64,000 nucleotides of DNA from assembly GCF_900105045.1 (NCBI RefSeq), contig NZ_LT629739.1:3286001-3350000 (forward strand), given 5' to 3'. The notes under the pieces were generated by a model, which had not been told where the DNA came from, searched no databases, and saw only the letters and a program-made list of their open reading frames with translations. The DNA comes from Brevibacterium picturae (GTDB taxonomy: Bacteria; Actinomycetota; Actinomycetes; Actinomycetales; Brevibacteriaceae). A program made the position numbers and the translations under genes. Position 1 is the stretch's first letter. Each line of letters starts with the position of its first letter. Shown piece by piece: positions 63,168-64,000 of this stretch.

Positions 63168-64000
63168 GATTTCGTCCTCCACGCCAGAACGAAGACACCA
63201 GCGAGGCCGAAGACCGCGATCCCGAGGGGAACGGCGGGCATGTCATGGACGACGGTGTAGGAGCGGCCCGGAGTGTTCTCTGCCTCCTGGCTCTGGATCT
63301 CTGCGACGATGCGATCGATCGTCGAGGCCGAGCCCATGTCGAACTGCTTGCCTCCGGTGCGATCGGAGACCGACTCCAGTTCCTTGGTCTGCGTGGTCGT
63401 GAGCACGGACGGGGGAGAGAGGCTGTAGACCCTGACATCGGAGTCCACGGCGATGTCTGCGGCCTCGTCGAGTTCGAACAGAGGGTCACCGGCGAGCATG
63501 TTGTCGGTGGCGAAGACGATCGAACGAGAGCGCTTCTCGTCCTGACGGTCGAAGTTGTCCACGCAGGACACGAGCCCGTCACCGATGAGGGAGGAACCGC
63601 CGATGTTGGGCGGTGAGGTCGACCAGGAGTAGTCAGTGCCTTCCGAGCCCCAGGTGCGGAATCCCTCCTCCGCTTCCTCGAGATAGCTCTGGACCATGTC
63701 GTAGTCATCGGTGAGCGGGAACGCGGAGACCGCAGTGGAATTGAACACGGTCATCCCGATGCGTTCACCGTCGAACCGGTCCACGAGCTCCTGGTAGGCC
63801 TCGAGGAGGTCGGCGTCATAACCGAGCATCGAACCGGACACGTCGAGGCAGAGCATGACGTCACGCAGCTTCTTCTCCGGATTGACGGTCTCGACCCAGG
63901 CGGGTCTGGAGATTCCGGCGAGTGTGGAGATGCCGGTGAGGGCGATGACGGCGAGGAAGGCGACCGTCGTGATCAAACGGGTGCGCATGGCCCTGCGGAA
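63164..64000 (-). CDS. VWA-domain membrane protein, 5' end probably outside window
   Basis: The protein has a helix (LITTVAFLAVIALTGISTL), a VWA domain with a complete MIDAS DVSGSM in VMLCLDVSGSMLGYDADL, and a C-terminal helix near its end. An ATG at 63988 could start a 274-residue protein, but the frame (FRRA before that Met) stays open to the window edge and related proteins have another N-terminal helix, so the gene may be cut. It is the upstream member of a pair of VWA genes; a MoxR ATPase would be expected just beyond the window. Confidence 0.8.
   Translation of the reverse strand, partial: FRRAMRTRLITTVAFLAVIALTGISTLAGISRPAWVETVNPEKKLRDVMLCLDVSGSMLGYDADLLEAYQELVDRFDGERIGMTVFNSTAVSAFPLTDDYDMVQSYLEEAEEGFRTWGSEGTDYSWSTSPPNIGGSSLIGDGLVSCVDNFDRQDEKRSRSIVFATDNMLAGDPLFELDEAADIAVDSDVRVYSLSPPSVLTTTQTKELESVSDRTGGKQFDMGSASTIDRIVAEIQSQEAENTPGRSYTVVHDMPAVPLGIAVFGLAGVFVLAWRTKS

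Noticed and set aside
1-64000. CRISPR arrays, rRNA or tRNA genes
   Set aside because: No regularly spaced repeat array, rRNA block or cloverleaf was found; the only stable RNA gene recognised is ssrA.

Overview
The window reads as a chromosomal segment of a high-GC Gram-positive actinobacterium, most likely a member of the Micrococcales close to Brevibacterium. The evidence is high-GC codon use, many GTG/TTG starts with ATGA or GTGA stop/start overlaps, several probable leaderless genes, the order ftsE-ftsX-M23 peptidase-smpB-ssrA, an actinobacterial tmRNA tag (AKSNNRTDFALAA), an RF2 gene without a programmed frameshift, and a Tad pilus locus. The genus assignment is an inference.

Layout. 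1-3.5 kb: gluconate uptake and oxidation (gntP, gntK, divergent gnd). 3.5-10.4 kb: a class V aminotransferase, a formate/nitrite-type channel, a homocysteine methyltransferase, a membrane acyltransferase, a DksA/TraR zinc-finger protein and an ABC-F ATPase. 10.8-18.8 kb: a nucleoside operon with a BMP lipoprotein, an ATPase, two permeases, cytidine deaminase, thymidine phosphorylase and deoxyribose-phosphate aldolase. 19.3-23.8 kb: bioB-bioA-bioF-bioD behind a textbook promoter that carries a BioQ-type operator. 23.9-26.7 kb: a phosphosugar mutase and purine nucleoside phosphorylase, which complete nucleoside catabolism. 27.7-36.4 kb: an EccC/FtsK-like ATPase and a Tad/Flp pilus operon. 36.9-42.4 kb: prfB, ftsEX, a PcsB-like peptidase, smpB and ssrA.

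42.4-52 kb is accessory DNA downstream of ssrA. A COG4748-type restriction-endonuclease-like gene is split into two halves, at 43127-43637 and 51376-51950. Between the halves lies a 7,729-bp element with near-perfect terminal inverted repeats, TG...CA ends, paired subterminal TGGCGG motifs spaced 24 bp apart at both ends, and a 9-bp target duplication that restores the host reading frame exactly. I see no transposase in it. Its cargo is a thiol-redox and cadmium-resistance set: VKOR (frameshifted), a DsbA-like oxidase, LspA, CadD, a P1B-type ATPase, a CmtR-type sensor, a TlpA-like lipoprotein, CcdA and a glyoxalase-fold protein. This is the most striking object in the window.

52-60.1 kb: a ureohydrolase, two thiamine-diphosphate enzymes and a sodium:solute symporter, opposite a PucR-family regulator. 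The set resembles an arginine/2-ketoarginine or guanidino-acid degradation module. 60.2-64 kb: a HisC-like aminotransferase and part of a VWA/TPR (Bat-like) cluster that runs off the window. Several intergenic regions carry long inverted repeats, and a decayed duplicate of the phosphosugar mutase 3' end lies downstream of deoC.
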